NCBI RefSeq assembly: GCF_001045555.1
Contig: NZ_LFBU01000002.1
Span: forward strand, 1 to 64,000
DNA from: Marinobacter subterrani
GTDB taxonomy: Bacteria > Pseudomonadota > Gammaproteobacteria > Pseudomonadales > Oleiphilaceae
Direction of reading: 5' to 3'
Length of the DNA stretch: 64,000 nt
Position 1 is the first letter of the stretch, and every line of letters begins with the position of its first letter. Both the position numbers and the translations under genes were made by a program. Positions 34,915 through 43,625 of this stretch are shown one piece after another. A model generated the notes under the pieces. That model was not told where the DNA came from. It was given only the letters and a program-made list of their open reading frames with translations, and made no database searches.

Positions 34915-36201
34915 TCAGTCGTCGTTGCCATTGGCCACTATCCGGTTACGGCCGGATCGTTTGGCCGCGTACAGTGCCTGGTCGCAGGCCGAAAGCAGAT
35001 CCCGGACAGCAAGTGTCTGCTCCTCGGCGGACCAGTTGACCACCCCGGCGCTGAAAGTAACGGTGAAGGTTTCACCCTCATCACTGACAAAGCGCTCGGA
35101 TTGCAGGGCAAGCCGCAGGGATTCCGCCACCTGTTCGGCTTCGGCCAGGCCGGTTTTTGGCATCAGGATAATGAATTCCTCGCCGCCGGTACGGGCAACG
35201 GTGTCGGACTTTCGGGTTCGGGATGCGATGATATCGGCGAATCGTATCAGCACGGCATCGCCGGTCGGGTGGCCGTAGGAATCGTTGATCGCCTTGAAAA
35301 AATCGACATCCAGCGAAATCAGCGAGAAGGTTGCGCCGTAGCGTTCGCCCTCCGCGACCGATTCCTGCAGCTTGCGGAGCATGTAGCGCCGGTTGTACAA
35401 GCCGGTCAGCTCATCGGTAATCGAGAGTTGCTCAAGCTCAAGCTCGAGATTTTTCTGGATGTCGATATTGATGGTCATGCCGTGCCAGATGATCCGGCCG
35501 TCCGGTTCTTTTTCCGGCCGGGAGACACCCTTCAGCCAGTAGCAGGTACCCCTTGCCCGGACACGGTATTCGCAGACCCACTCCTCAAGGGTCTCAGCAG
35601 ACCTGGCAATACTTTCGTGCACCCGGGGCAGATCCTCCGGATGAATCAGGCTAAAGATATTGTCCGGGTCGTCCAGGCATTCTTCTGCCCTGGCCCCATA
35701 AAAATCCCAGGTTTTTTCACTGACGTAGGAAAAGTAATAGCGCCCGTCCGGTTCCAGCACAAAGGTGTAGATAATGCCCGGCAGGGACTTGGACAGTTGC
35801 TCCAGCTGATGCTCGCTCATCTTCTCCCGCGTGACATCCAGGTGGGTGCCCATCAGCCAGCGGGTGCCTGAATCATCCTGACTGGTCAGCAGGGTTCCGC
35901 GGGTGTGGATCCAGCGCCAGTCGCCATCCCTGTGGAGCATGCGGATCACGCATTCAAACTTCTGGCTGCCGCCGCCCAGATAGCTGGCAAGCGCGTTTCT
36001 CGCCTCCTGCAGATCGCTGGGATGGCACAGGCTTTCCCAGGTCTGGAAGCTGACGGGTTCGAGCTCTGCCAGACTGTATCCGAGAAGCTGGGCCCAGCGT
36101 TCGTTGTAGATGACCTCCTGGGTGTCGAGGTTCCACTCCCAGGTACCAGCCCCGGTGCCTTCAAGAATCGCTTTCAGTAGGATTTCCGGTGTCAGTTCCA
36201 T
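34915..36201 (-). CDS. PAS-PAS-GGDEF diguanylate cyclase
   Basis: The protein (about 428 residues from ATG 36201; a longer reading from 36276 overlaps the upstream gene by 49 nt) has a PAS domain with PAC part (about 10-135, GTWEWNLDTQEVIYNERWAQ), a second PAS (about 140-260, YYFSYVSEKTWDFYGARAEE) and GGDEF (about 265-425). The active loop is TGGEEFIILM, the accepted GGEEF variant, and ITDELTGLYNRRYMLRKL opens the domain. It lies 26 nt downstream of a GGDEF-EAL gene on the same strand, so both are probably co-transcribed. Confidence 0.86.
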   Translation of the reverse strand: MELTPEILLKAILEGTGAGTWEWNLDTQEVIYNERWAQLLGYSLAELEPVSFQTWESLCHPSDLQEARNALASYLGGGSQKFECVIRMLHRDGDWRWIHTRGTLLTSQDDSGTRWLMGTHLDVTREKMSEHQLEQLSKSLPGIIYTFVLEPDGRYYFSYVSEKTWDFYGARAEECLDDPDNIFSLIHPEDLPRVHESIARSAETLEEWVCEYRVRARGTCYWLKGVSRPEKEPDGRIIWHGMTINIDIQKNLELELEQLSITDELTGLYNRRYMLRKLQESVAEGERYGATFSLISLDVDFFKAINDSYGHPTGDAVLIRFADIIASRTRKSDTVARTGGEEFIILMPKTGLAEAEQVAESLRLALQSERFVSDEGETFTVTFSAGVVNWSAEEQTLAVRDLLSACDQALYAAKRSGRNRIVANGNDD

Positions 36202-36227
36202 GTGTTCCGTCACGCTGTCTTTTACAG

Positions 36228-38594
36228 TCAGGCCTCGCTGAGTGCTCTGCTCTCCCAGCTGAAGTTCTTTGCCCATTCCAGAGCCTGGCCGAGTGGCAGG
36301 GGCTTGCTATAGAAGAAACCCTGCCCCAGGTCGCAGCCAAGTTCCATGAGTTTTGCTTCCACCGCAGCAGATTCAATGCCCTCGGCAACCAGCCGGCGCC
36401 TGAAACTTTTCGTCAGGCTGATGATGGCGCTGACGATCATTGCGCTGTCGGTGTTCTCCAGCATATCCATCACGAACGAACGGTCGATCTTGATCTCCTG
36501 GGCGGTCAGGCGGCGGAAAAGATCCAGCGAGGAGTAGCCGGTGCCGAAATCGTCGAGTGAGATATCCACGCCCAGCTCGTCGCAGGCCCGGAGGTTTTGC
36601 AGAACCCGGTCGGTATCGTCCAGCGCGGTGGTTTCCAGAATCTCGAGAATCAGTCTGGCGCGAACAGCCCCTGAGCAATCGGCCAAAGCCCGGGCCAGGT
36701 CGTTATGGAAACCGGGCCCGAGAAAATGCGACGGGCTGAGGTTTACGCTCAGGGTATAGGGCAGCCCCTTCTGTTCGAAATCCTGCAACAGGCTGACCGC
36801 ATCCCGGATGACAAAATTACCCACGCTGCGGGCGTATTCGGTGTATTCGATGTGGTCGAGAAAATGCCCGGGGCCCAGCAGTCCTTCCTGCGGGTGGTTC
36901 CAGCGCAGCAGTGCCTCGAAGCCGACGACCGTGCGCCGGGAAAAGCAGATCTTGGGCTGGTAGTAGAGCTCGAGCTGGCCGAGTCTGATGGCATCGCCGA
37001 TCTGTTCAATCACCCGCACTCGTTCCTTGCGGGAAAAATGGGAATCCAGGTCAAACAGGGTGTAGGTGTTTTTGCCCGCTTCCTTGGCGGCGTACATGGC
37101 CTGGTCGGCGTGGCGAATCAGCAGGTCGGCATCGGCATCATCATCCGGATAGACCGTCACCCCCATGCTGCCGGATAACTGCAGAACATAGTGCTTGTAG
37201 CTGATGGGCTGGCGGATGGCGTCCAGAAGCCGGGCATAGACGCGCTCGTCATCCACATCCCGCAGAATGGCGACAAACTCGTCGCCGCCGAGCCGGGCAA
37301 CGACGTCGTGGGTGCGTACGCTGGTCAGCAGGCGGCTGGCCACGGATTTGAGCACGGCATCGCCGACGGCGTGGCCATGCTCATCGTTGATTTCCTTGAA
37401 TCCGTCCAGATCAATGAAGCATACCGAGACCAGGCCATTGCGCTCATTGGCTTCCTGCAGCTCCTGCTCAAACAGCTCCGTTAGCCGCCGACGGTTGGGC
37501 AGGCCGGTCAGTGCGTCGTAATTTGCAGCCTGCTCGAGACTTTTCTGATGCTCCCGCTTTTCCTGGTACAGCCACTTGCGCTCAATCAGGTTGCCGACGG
37601 TTTGCATCAGCGGTTCCAGTTCTTCGGCGAGCTTGGCCTTGTAACCACCACTCCGGTTGGCCAGGCCAACAAGGCCCACCTGCCGCTCGCCGGAGAACAC
37701 CGGAATCCCGATATAGCTCCGGATGGGCGGATGACCCTTGGGCAGGCCGCCGCGCCTGGCATCGGAGGCCAGGTTATTGGAGACAATCACCTCGTTGGTC
37801 ACCATGGGCCGCCCCATGATGTTGTCCAGGCGCTCGAACACCAGCCCACGGCGCTCCACTTCCTGGTACAGAGCCTGGGTTTCCGGACTCCAGGCGATAT
37901 TGGTGATGGCGCCGATTTTCAGGTACGGGGTCTGGTCCTGGCGGTGGAGCACTTCGCCCACGAAGCCGAACTGGCTGCCGGTCAGCGACAGCAAATCGCT
38001 GAGCATCAGCTCGAAGGCGGCCCGTTCGTTATCGCTGGTCAGGAATACATTCTGGGCCCGGTGAATGGCCCGGCCCAGATGGGAGACGGGCACATATTCG
38101 TTGTTGTCCGAGTCGATGTAGGAGCGCTCCAGCTCATCCTCGACAATACTGGCCAGGCTGCGCAGGATATCCAGATCGATCTCGCTGAATTGCCGGGGTT
38201 TGTCGTCAATGATACAGAGTGAGCCAATCTTGAAGCCGCTGGGTTCCCGCACGGGCATGCCGGCGTAGAAGCGGATGTGGGGTTTGCCGGTCACCAGGGG
38301 GTTTTTCTGAAACCGGGGGTCCCGGGTAGCGTCCTCCACCAGCAGGAGCTTGTCCTGCTGGATGGCGTAATCGCAGAACGCGACCGACCGCGGGGTTTCG
38401 GTGGTATCCAGGCCCTGGCGGGATTTGAACCACTGGCGATCTTCATCCAGCACGGAGAACAGCGCGGTTTTCACGCCGTAGTATTGTCGAGCGATCCTCG
38501 TCAGCCGCTCAAAGCGCTCTTCCGGTGGGGTATCGAGAATACCCAAACGATCGAGCGCGGCCAGCCTGCGCCTTTCGATGCCTGGGTTTATCAT
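36228..38594 (-). CDS. GAF-GAF-GGDEF-EAL cyclic-di-GMP protein
   Basis: The 788-residue protein has a GAF domain (about 20-160; FCDYAIQQDKLLLVEDATRD, RFYAGMPVREPSGFKIGSLC), a second GAF-like domain (about 185-340; PMVTNEVIVSNNLASDARRG, GIPVFSGERQVGLVGLANRS), GGDEF (about 350-515; RLGGDEFVAIL) and EAL (about 530-780; VVGFEALLRWNHP, DDFGTGYSSLDLF, KIDRSFVMDM). Both catalytic motifs look intact, so it could make and degrade cyclic-di-GMP. It has no membrane segment. Confidence 0.9.
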   Translation of the reverse strand: MINPGIERRRLAALDRLGILDTPPEERFERLTRIARQYYGVKTALFSVLDEDRQWFKSRQGLDTTETPRSVAFCDYAIQQDKLLLVEDATRDPRFQKNPLVTGKPHIRFYAGMPVREPSGFKIGSLCIIDDKPRQFSEIDLDILRSLASIVEDELERSYIDSDNNEYVPVSHLGRAIHRAQNVFLTSDNERAAFELMLSDLLSLTGSQFGFVGEVLHRQDQTPYLKIGAITNIAWSPETQALYQEVERRGLVFERLDNIMGRPMVTNEVIVSNNLASDARRGGLPKGHPPIRSYIGIPVFSGERQVGLVGLANRSGGYKAKLAEELEPLMQTVGNLIERKWLYQEKREHQKSLEQAANYDALTGLPNRRRLTELFEQELQEANERNGLVSVCFIDLDGFKEINDEHGHAVGDAVLKSVASRLLTSVRTHDVVARLGGDEFVAILRDVDDERVYARLLDAIRQPISYKHYVLQLSGSMGVTVYPDDDADADLLIRHADQAMYAAKEAGKNTYTLFDLDSHFSRKERVRVIEQIGDAIRLGQLELYYQPKICFSRRTVVGFEALLRWNHPQEGLLGPGHFLDHIEYTEYARSVGNFVIRDAVSLLQDFEQKGLPYTLSVNLSPSHFLGPGFHNDLARALADCSGAVRARLILEILETTALDDTDRVLQNLRACDELGVDISLDDFGTGYSSLDLFRRLTAQEIKIDRSFVMDMLENTDSAMIVSAIISLTKSFRRRLVAEGIESAAVEAKLMELGCDLGQGFFYSKPLPLGQALEWAKNFSWESRALSEA

Positions 38595-38948
38595 AGGCCT
38601 GTCTCCGCAAAGGTTCAGGGTTTGGTTGAACCTTGCAACCAGTAAGTGGAGCTCGTTCTCAATCGCTCTCTCTGGCTAACACTATGGGTTTATTCTTCTC
38701 GTTTGGCCAGATGGTTTGACACCAAACCAGAAAATTTCCCGCCGGTTTGATGGTGTGGCTCCTCAGGTCTCCGGGAAGACCTGCACTTAAACCATGTGGC
38801 TGGTTTAATGAAATTTAATATCCGTTCCTAATGCCGAAGATTTACCAGGAAATTCAACGGCTAAGCGGACAACCAATAAACCTGCGTCGTTGAGGGTCTG
38901 CCTTTGATGGTTCATGCTCATGGAGTATGGGCAAATCAGGGTAATACC
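38595..38948. promoter_or_regulatory. Divergent intergenic region with several perfect inverted repeats
   Basis: This 354-nt gap separates the GGDEF-EAL gene from the glutamate-synthase-like gene and has no credible ORF. It contains four perfect inverted repeats: AAGGTTCA/TGAACCTT (38610-38634), TGGTTTG/CAAACCA (38712-38729), AGGTCT/AGACCT (38765-38782) and TTAAACCA/TGGTTTAA (38787-38808). The motif TGGTTTRA or its complement recurs at least four times (38712, 38723, 38787, 38801), with a near copy at 38743. This may be a regulator operator cluster. Confidence 0.5.
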
Positions 38949-40532
38949 ATGTTGGGATCGCCAAAATCACTCTACTTTCTGTTTGTCGCCATCACGGTGT
39001 TGCTGGGTGTTGTTTTCTACCTCTGGAACCCGGTCTGGCTCTTGCCCTGGGGGATTCTTCCGGCACTTGTATTGGTGGGCGCGCGAGATCTTCGCTCCAC
39101 TCACAACGTTCTGCGCAACTACCCTGTCCTGGGGCATATCCGCTACCTGCTGGAGTTTGTCCGCCCCGAATTGCGCCAATACTTTTTTGAGTCAGGGCAA
39201 AGCGGGCGCCCCTTCAATCGCGAACAGCGGGAAATCGTCAACAAGCGGGCCGACGGCCTGGCCGATACCGAACCTTTCGGCACCCGGCGAGACGTAGAAG
39301 GGGCGGGGTTCGACTTTTGCCAGCACTCAGTTTCACCGAAGGAGGTTGACGCGAGTTTCTCGCGCATCTGGATCGGCGGGCCGCAATGCCTCAAGCCCTA
39401 TCACTCGTCACGATTGAATATCTCTGCCATGAGCTTCGGGGCGCTTTCCAGTAATGCCGTGCTGGCCATGAACAAAGGCGCCAGGTTGGGAGACTTTGCC
39501 CAGGACACAGGCGAAGGTGCGATAAGCCCCTATCACAAGGTGCACGAAGGCGATCTGATATGGGAAATCGGCAGCGGCTACTTTGGCTGCCGGACCCGCA
39601 ACGGTGATTTCGATCCTGAGGATTTCAGAAAGAAATCGAGATCGGACCAGGTGAAGATGATTGAAATCAAGATATCCCAGGGCGCCAAGCCCGGCCACGG
39701 CGGGCTGCTGCCGGGCTCCAAGGTAAATGCGGAAATCGCCAGAACCCGGGAAATAGAGCAAGGGAAAGACTGCCAGTCGCCGGCCCGGCATCCCGAGTTC
39801 GATACCCCGGCCGGCCTGCTTGAATTTGTCGCCCGGTTGCGCGAACTGTGCGGCGGCAAGCCCGTTGGCTTCAAGCTGTGCCTGGGCAAACGCGACGATT
39901 TCATGGGTATCTGCAAGGCCATGCTGGAAACCGGCATCCAGCCCGACTTCATCACCATAGACGGCGCCGAAGGCGGTACCGGTGCCGCGCCTGCAGAGTT
40001 TGAGGATTTTATCGGCACCTACATCAATGAAGCCCTGCCGTTTGTCGATAATTGCCTGAGGGGCATCGGCAAGCGTGAGGAAATCGTGGTGATCGCCAGT
40101 GGCAAGGTGGCGATGGGGTTCGATATGGTCACCAAGCTGGCCCTCGGGGCCGACATGTGCAATGCCGCCCGCCCCTTCATGTTCGCCGTGGGCTGCATCC
40201 AGGCCCAGCGCTGCCACACCAACACCTGCCCCACCGGCGTGGCCACCCAGAATCCGGCGCGCGCAAAATCGCTGGATGTGCCCTCCAAGGCGGTGCGGGT
40301 CCGCAATTTCCACCATGCAACGATGCAGTCATTCCTTGATATTACGGGGGCACTGGGCCTCGATTCGCCGGAACTGCTTGGCCCGGAGCACATATACCAC
40401 CGGCCGGAATACGGCCCGGCCTGCACCTACCGGGAGATGCACCCCCGGGTCGAGCCGGGCGACTTTCTGAACGGCAAGGTTCCGGACGCCTACCGGGCGG
40501 ATTGGCAAAGAGCCGATGCCGGGCATTTTTAA
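38949..40532 (+). CDS. Membrane-anchored FMN-binding glutamate synthase-like protein
   Basis: The 527-residue protein has an N-terminal hydrophobic hairpin (LYFLFVAITVLLGVVFYLWN and LLPWGILPALVLVGA) and then the FMN/glutamate-synthase barrel. Conserved parts are LNISAMSFGALSSNAV, QGAKPGHGGLLPG, FITIDGAEGGTGAAP and the cysteine motif CHTNTCPTGVATQNP. It lacks the glutamine amidotransferase domain of GltB, so it is a stand-alone member whose substrate is unknown. Start 38949 has AGGG upstream; the longer reading from 38904 is possible. Confidence 0.85.
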   Translation: MLGSPKSLYFLFVAITVLLGVVFYLWNPVWLLPWGILPALVLVGARDLRSTHNVLRNYPVLGHIRYLLEFVRPELRQYFFESGQSGRPFNREQREIVNKRADGLADTEPFGTRRDVEGAGFDFCQHSVSPKEVDASFSRIWIGGPQCLKPYHSSRLNISAMSFGALSSNAVLAMNKGARLGDFAQDTGEGAISPYHKVHEGDLIWEIGSGYFGCRTRNGDFDPEDFRKKSRSDQVKMIEIKISQGAKPGHGGLLPGSKVNAEIARTREIEQGKDCQSPARHPEFDTPAGLLEFVARLRELCGGKPVGFKLCLGKRDDFMGICKAMLETGIQPDFITIDGAEGGTGAAPAEFEDFIGTYINEALPFVDNCLRGIGKREEIVVIASGKVAMGFDMVTKLALGADMCNAARPFMFAVGCIQAQRCHTNTCPTGVATQNPARAKSLDVPSKAVRVRNFHHATMQSFLDITGALGLDSPELLGPEHIYHRPEYGPACTYREMHPRVEPGDFLNGKVPDAYRADWQRADAGHF

Positions 40533-40816
40533 CATCGCCAGTCTTGGGAGTGATGCTGCCGAGCAGGCCCTGTTCAACACCTGTATGACCCTTCTGGGGC
40601 CCCAACCTGATATGAGGACCGGTTCATTAAGGACGGCGTGGAAGACGATCAGCAACTGGGGGACTGGCTGCTCGAAGTGCTGGGGGTCGCCATGTGTGCA
40701 ACGGGCCTACCAGAGTGTATTGCCAAGTCTTAAAGGGCTTACTATAGTTTAGGTTATGTGAGCAAAGATCTCAGGATCAAACATTCAGGCAGGCAGCATT
40801 CCAATTTGATGGAAAT
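40533..40816 (+). other. Stretch without a clear gene, possible gene remnant
   Basis: No start-to-stop gene with a ribosome site is evident. Frame reading from about 40609 to a TAA at 40731-40733 gives a protein-like acidic tail, FIKDGVEDDQQLGDWLLEVL followed by GVAMCATGLPECIAKS, but a TGA lies directly upstream and there is no start. It may be the 3' remnant of a lost gene at the edge of the accessory island. The rest is A/T-richer and non-coding. Confidence 0.4.
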
Positions 40817-40845
40817 TTGATCATTTTAGGGCGACTGCGTAGAAT
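40817..40845 (+). promoter_or_regulatory. Sigma-70-type promoter
   Basis: TTGATC (40817-40822), a 17-bp spacer and TAGAAT (40840-40845) lie about 33 nt before the first start of the small membrane-protein gene. The spacing is ideal and composition around it is A/T-rich. Confidence 0.6.
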
Positions 40846-40878
40846 GCTGCGACCTCAATAAGTTAACAGGGTATGATT

Positions 40879-41124
40879 ATGCTGACGTTATCAGTTGCGC
40901 TAGGGATTGTCGCACTGGGAGTATTTGCTTACCTGGCATTGAAATTCGCGGGTGAATGGCAACTCCGTAACAAGATGATTGATAAAGCAAGTCGTCTTGA
41001 GCGTCAGGGTGTGAAACCTGCTGGATCTTCCCTTTCCCATGGCATGTGCCTGCATAAAGAATCTTCCAAAATTATTCCTGATCAGATGGAATCGCTTGTC
41101 TGGTACAAACGGTTAATGGACTGA
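40879..41124 (+). CDS. Small hypothetical membrane protein
   Basis: This 81-residue protein (ATG 40879 preferred since AGGG at 40868-40871 is 7 nt away; ATG 40873 is too close) has one N-terminal membrane helix, LTLSVALGIVALGVFAYLAL. A charged cytoplasmic tail with LERQGVKPAGSSLSHGMCLH and WYKRLMD follows. I do not recognise a family. It lies 10 nt before a larger membrane protein on the same strand, behind a good promoter, so the two probably form one operon and possibly one complex. Confidence 0.6.
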   Translation: MLTLSVALGIVALGVFAYLALKFAGEWQLRNKMIDKASRLERQGVKPAGSSLSHGMCLHKESSKIIPDQMESLVWYKRLMD

Positions 41125-41134
41125 CCACAACTCA

Positions 41135-42469
41135 ATGGAATATCAGTATCTTGGCTGGATACCCTGTATCAGCGGCCATCTTGATTTCGGCTTGATGAAG
41201 CCAGGAATATCTGGCGGCTTCACGAATAAGGATATCAAGGACAATAAAACCAACCACATCAATTTCGGTTATCTGGCGCAAAAGGATCATCATGCACGTC
41301 GGGTAATGCTGCAGTCGAAGGTCAACTGGCAGGATCGTCTCAGTGACGACGAGTACGACGGTTCCTTCCGGGTATTTGTGCTCGCCGAGGCGTCAGAAAG
41401 TGCCTGCATGGATAATCGGGAACTGCTTGGCAGAGTCTACGTTTACCCGACCAGTGAACAGGAAGGCAGCAAAGCCGAAAACCGCGAAAAGTCATGGTTT
41501 CAGACGATTCACGAGGCCCAGAAAGTCTATAACAGTGCCAACGGCAATATTGATGGTTGGGATAAATCGCGAAGTCAGCTCAATCAGTGTTACGACCGGC
41601 TCAAGGGCGAGTTGGAAACAATGGGCTTCTGGCGAGTGGACTTCAAGGCCACGTCCGGCGGACTGGTTTATCTTTCCACCCCCACGGAACAGCACCGCTC
41701 ACTGTCCGATAACGAAAAATACCTGATTACCCGTCAAGCGTACTACTACATCAAGTATTCGCTTCACTCCCATAAACATCATCAGGCTGAGCAGGACTCC
41801 CTCACCACGATCGTTCCCTATGACCCATCCAGAGATGGCAAGCTCGAAGCCGCATTAAAGATGTTGTGCCAGTTGAAGCGGGAACTTACCCACATCAAGC
41901 GAACACTGACCCAAGAGCAAGGACTGTATTCAGACGATGCCCTGGGAATCCTCAGCTATATGGGTTCGCTGTTAACAACCTTGCACACTCGAAAATTGAT
42001 CGATGGTGATCTTCACCAGCGAGAGGGGCGTTACATCGATTCGCTCCGCAGTTCTTTTCAGGTCCAGGAGTCGAGAACCAGGAATTTCCGTTCAATCGAA
42101 GATTCAATCCGCTCTACGTACAGAGTCTATATCGGCTGGGGTTTGGCGTTACTCTCACTGTTCTTCGGAATAGTCGCACGGCCGTTTTATGCACCAGTGC
42201 CGGAAAATCAACTGTTGACGATTCCTTCGCTCGCGGAATTGATATTGTTGGTAGCGTTGACTCTGTTAGTAGCCGGCATGGTTTACAGCAAACTGTCGGC
42301 ATATATGATCAGCACCAAGCGCGACGAGGCATCGTTACGATATTTCGTACAGACTCGTTATCATCCAGGTAGTTGGAAGCTTGTCAGATCATTCCTCAAA
42401 GATAACAAGGCGACCATCTTTGTGTTGATGCTATTGGTGGTGGGGGCTGTTGTTGCCGCGTTGGTCTGA
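41135..42469 (+). CDS. Hypothetical membrane protein with large soluble N-terminal part
   Basis: I do not recognise this 444-residue protein. The first ~325 residues are soluble and charged (GWIPCISGHLDFGLMKPGIS at the start, VYVYPTSEQEGSKAENREKS in the middle, LTHIKRTLTQEQGLYSDDAL and LRSSFQVQESRTRNFRSIED later, helical). The last third has three hydrophobic segments: GWGLALLSLFFGIVA (about 332-350), AELILLVALTLLVAGMVY (about 365-388) and ATIFVLMLLVVGAVVAALV at the C-terminus. That gives a cytoplasmic sensor-like body on a C-terminal membrane anchor, a layout seen in some defence effectors. It sits beside the type I restriction island and is less GC-rich than the core genome. Confidence 0.65.
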   Translation: MEYQYLGWIPCISGHLDFGLMKPGISGGFTNKDIKDNKTNHINFGYLAQKDHHARRVMLQSKVNWQDRLSDDEYDGSFRVFVLAEASESACMDNRELLGRVYVYPTSEQEGSKAENREKSWFQTIHEAQKVYNSANGNIDGWDKSRSQLNQCYDRLKGELETMGFWRVDFKATSGGLVYLSTPTEQHRSLSDNEKYLITRQAYYYIKYSLHSHKHHQAEQDSLTTIVPYDPSRDGKLEAALKMLCQLKRELTHIKRTLTQEQGLYSDDALGILSYMGSLLTTLHTRKLIDGDLHQREGRYIDSLRSSFQVQESRTRNFRSIEDSIRSTYRVYIGWGLALLSLFFGIVARPFYAPVPENQLLTIPSLAELILLVALTLLVAGMVYSKLSAYMISTKRDEASLRYFVQTRYHPGSWKLVRSFLKDNKATIFVLMLLVVGAVVAALV

Positions 42470-42497
42470 CAGATTCCGCGATTTCGGGAAACGAGAT

Positions 42498-42857
42498 TTA
42501 ATCTTGTCGATCATTTTTGAGTGACTTTGAAAGATTCTTCGAGATATCCATCAATACGGACTCAATATCCGGGTCCATGTGTTTGGTAGCGACATACTGC
42601 GGTATAACAAGCCCGGCCTTCTCGATATCAGGTAATTGGCGCAGAATGTCAAGGTAACGCTCAAGCAGCTCGGGTTTGGTAGTAGGCCGCGTTAGTTCCT
42701 TCTTGAGACGCTCCTCGAAACGTTTCAGCTCTTCATCATCATCAGTGTCATTCAGTTCCCAGTGCAGCTGTCGGGCAAGCGCCTTGCGTGACCAGCCCAC
42801 TCTCGCGATCAAAGACTCAATCGCTTTCTGAAGCTCCAGCGTTCGTTCAGTCCCCAT
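42498..42857 (-). CDS. Hypothetical small protein with helix-turn-helix-like segment
   Basis: From ATG 42857 the protein has 119 residues; a longer frame to 42974 overlaps the divergent gene and is unlikely. The N-terminus ELQKAIESLIARVGWSRKAL followed by ARQLHWEL resembles a helix-turn-helix, then comes an acidic/basic helix ELKRFEERLKKELTRPTTKP. No family is recognised. It could be a regulator of the flanking genes. It is convergent with the membrane-protein gene, 28 nt from its stop. Confidence 0.55.
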   Translation of the reverse strand: MGTERTLELQKAIESLIARVGWSRKALARQLHWELNDTDDDEELKRFEERLKKELTRPTTKPELLERYLDILRQLPDIEKAGLVIPQYVATKHMDPDIESVLMDISKNLSKSLKNDRQD

Positions 42858-42931
42858 TTGTCCCCGACCCCCTCTGTATCTTTTGAACGGTCCCAGCGGG
42901 GACATAAACCAAACATTGATGGAGAAATACC

Positions 42932-43156
42932 ATGAGCAAAGCAAAAACACCGATGTCGCCGGCCGCTGCTGCACGTATTCAGAGCGCTACCGCAAAACAG
43001 CATGGTGGAAACACACCGAAAGGCTCTTTTGCAGCGAAAGCGCAATCCGTAGCTGCCAAAAATATGGCTTCCGGTGGTCAACGGCCACCTAACGGACCGA
43101 GCACCACGGGTAAACCTTCCGGTAAAGGGCGCGGTAATAATCGGCCCTCACGTTAA
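42932..43156 (+). CDS. Small basic SMP/LEA-like protein
   Basis: The 74-residue protein MSKAKTPMSPAAAARIQSAT, with HGGNTPKGSFAAKAQSVAAK, fits the bacterial SMP (seed maturation protein-like) pattern of paired AARIQSA and AAKAQSA repeats. The C-terminus is a low-complexity Gly/Pro/Asn/Arg tail. It is highly basic and probably disordered; a stress-related role is inferred from the plant family only. GGAG precedes the ATG, and a strong terminator follows. Confidence 0.65.
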   Translation: MSKAKTPMSPAAAARIQSATAKQHGGNTPKGSFAAKAQSVAAKNMASGGQRPPNGPSTTGKPSGKGRGNNRPSR

Positions 43157-43171
43157 TTAGACGTGGGGATG

Positions 43172-43195
43172 CGGGGGCATGCTTGCCCCCGTTTT
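43172..43195 (+). terminator. Rho-independent terminator after the SMP-like gene
   Basis: CGGGGGCA (43172-43179) and TGCCCCCG (43184-43191) form a perfect 8-bp stem with a TGCT loop, followed by TTTT. It lies 16 nt after the stop of the small basic gene and touches the 3' end of the convergent zinc-ribbon gene. Confidence 0.87.
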
Positions 43196-43625
43196 ACCAA
43201 CATTCGTTGGCACTGGAAGACAGAATTGCTCTGAGTTCGGACTTTCGTTCGTCAAACTCATTGTATGGCAGCGCTTCCACGGTCTTTCCCACAGCACAGA
43301 GACAGATTTCCTGCTTCGACTCATACAGTTCACGCGGCAGGACGCTCAAATCCCCATTTGCGCATGCGTTCACCATCGCATACTCCAGTTCCATGGGATA
43401 ACGTTTGGCGTCCAGGAAATTGCGATCCACAAGGCCGTATCCCGTAAACCCAACCGTGAATGCCAGAACCGCCGGTAAAGCACCTCGTGTGCCATACTTC
43501 TGCCCCGTGATCGGTTTCTGGCATTTTTCGCATTCGATAGGGCGGCGCTGGTCCAATTCGTTGACGGCAGAACAGGCAGGACAATTGACCGATACAGTGG
43601 TCGAGTGTTCGATTTCTTGGGTCAT
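43194..43625 (-). CDS. Zinc-ribbon single-span membrane protein coupled to hsdS
   Basis: The 143-residue protein has an N-terminal zinc ribbon with Cys15, Cys18, Cys32 and Cys35 (NCPACSAVNEL, ECEKCQKPITG). One membrane helix follows (ALPAVLAFTVGFTGYGLV, about 50-67), then a small C-terminal domain of unknown fold. Its ATG overlaps the hsdS stop (ATGA), so it is made from the restriction operon. I know no such subunit of type I enzymes. It may be a passenger, an anti-self-restriction factor or a membrane tether; all three are guesses. Confidence 0.7.
   Translation of the reverse strand: MTQEIEHSTTVSVNCPACSAVNELDQRRPIECEKCQKPITGQKYGTRGALPAVLAFTVGFTGYGLVDRNFLDAKRYPMELEYAMVNACANGDLSVLPRELYESKQEICLCAVGKTVEALPYNEFDERKSELRAILSSSANECW

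Noticed and set aside
40516..40752. 78-codon ORF after the glutamate-synthase-like gene
   Set aside because: No ribosome site, overlaps the upstream gene and composition is unlike protein.
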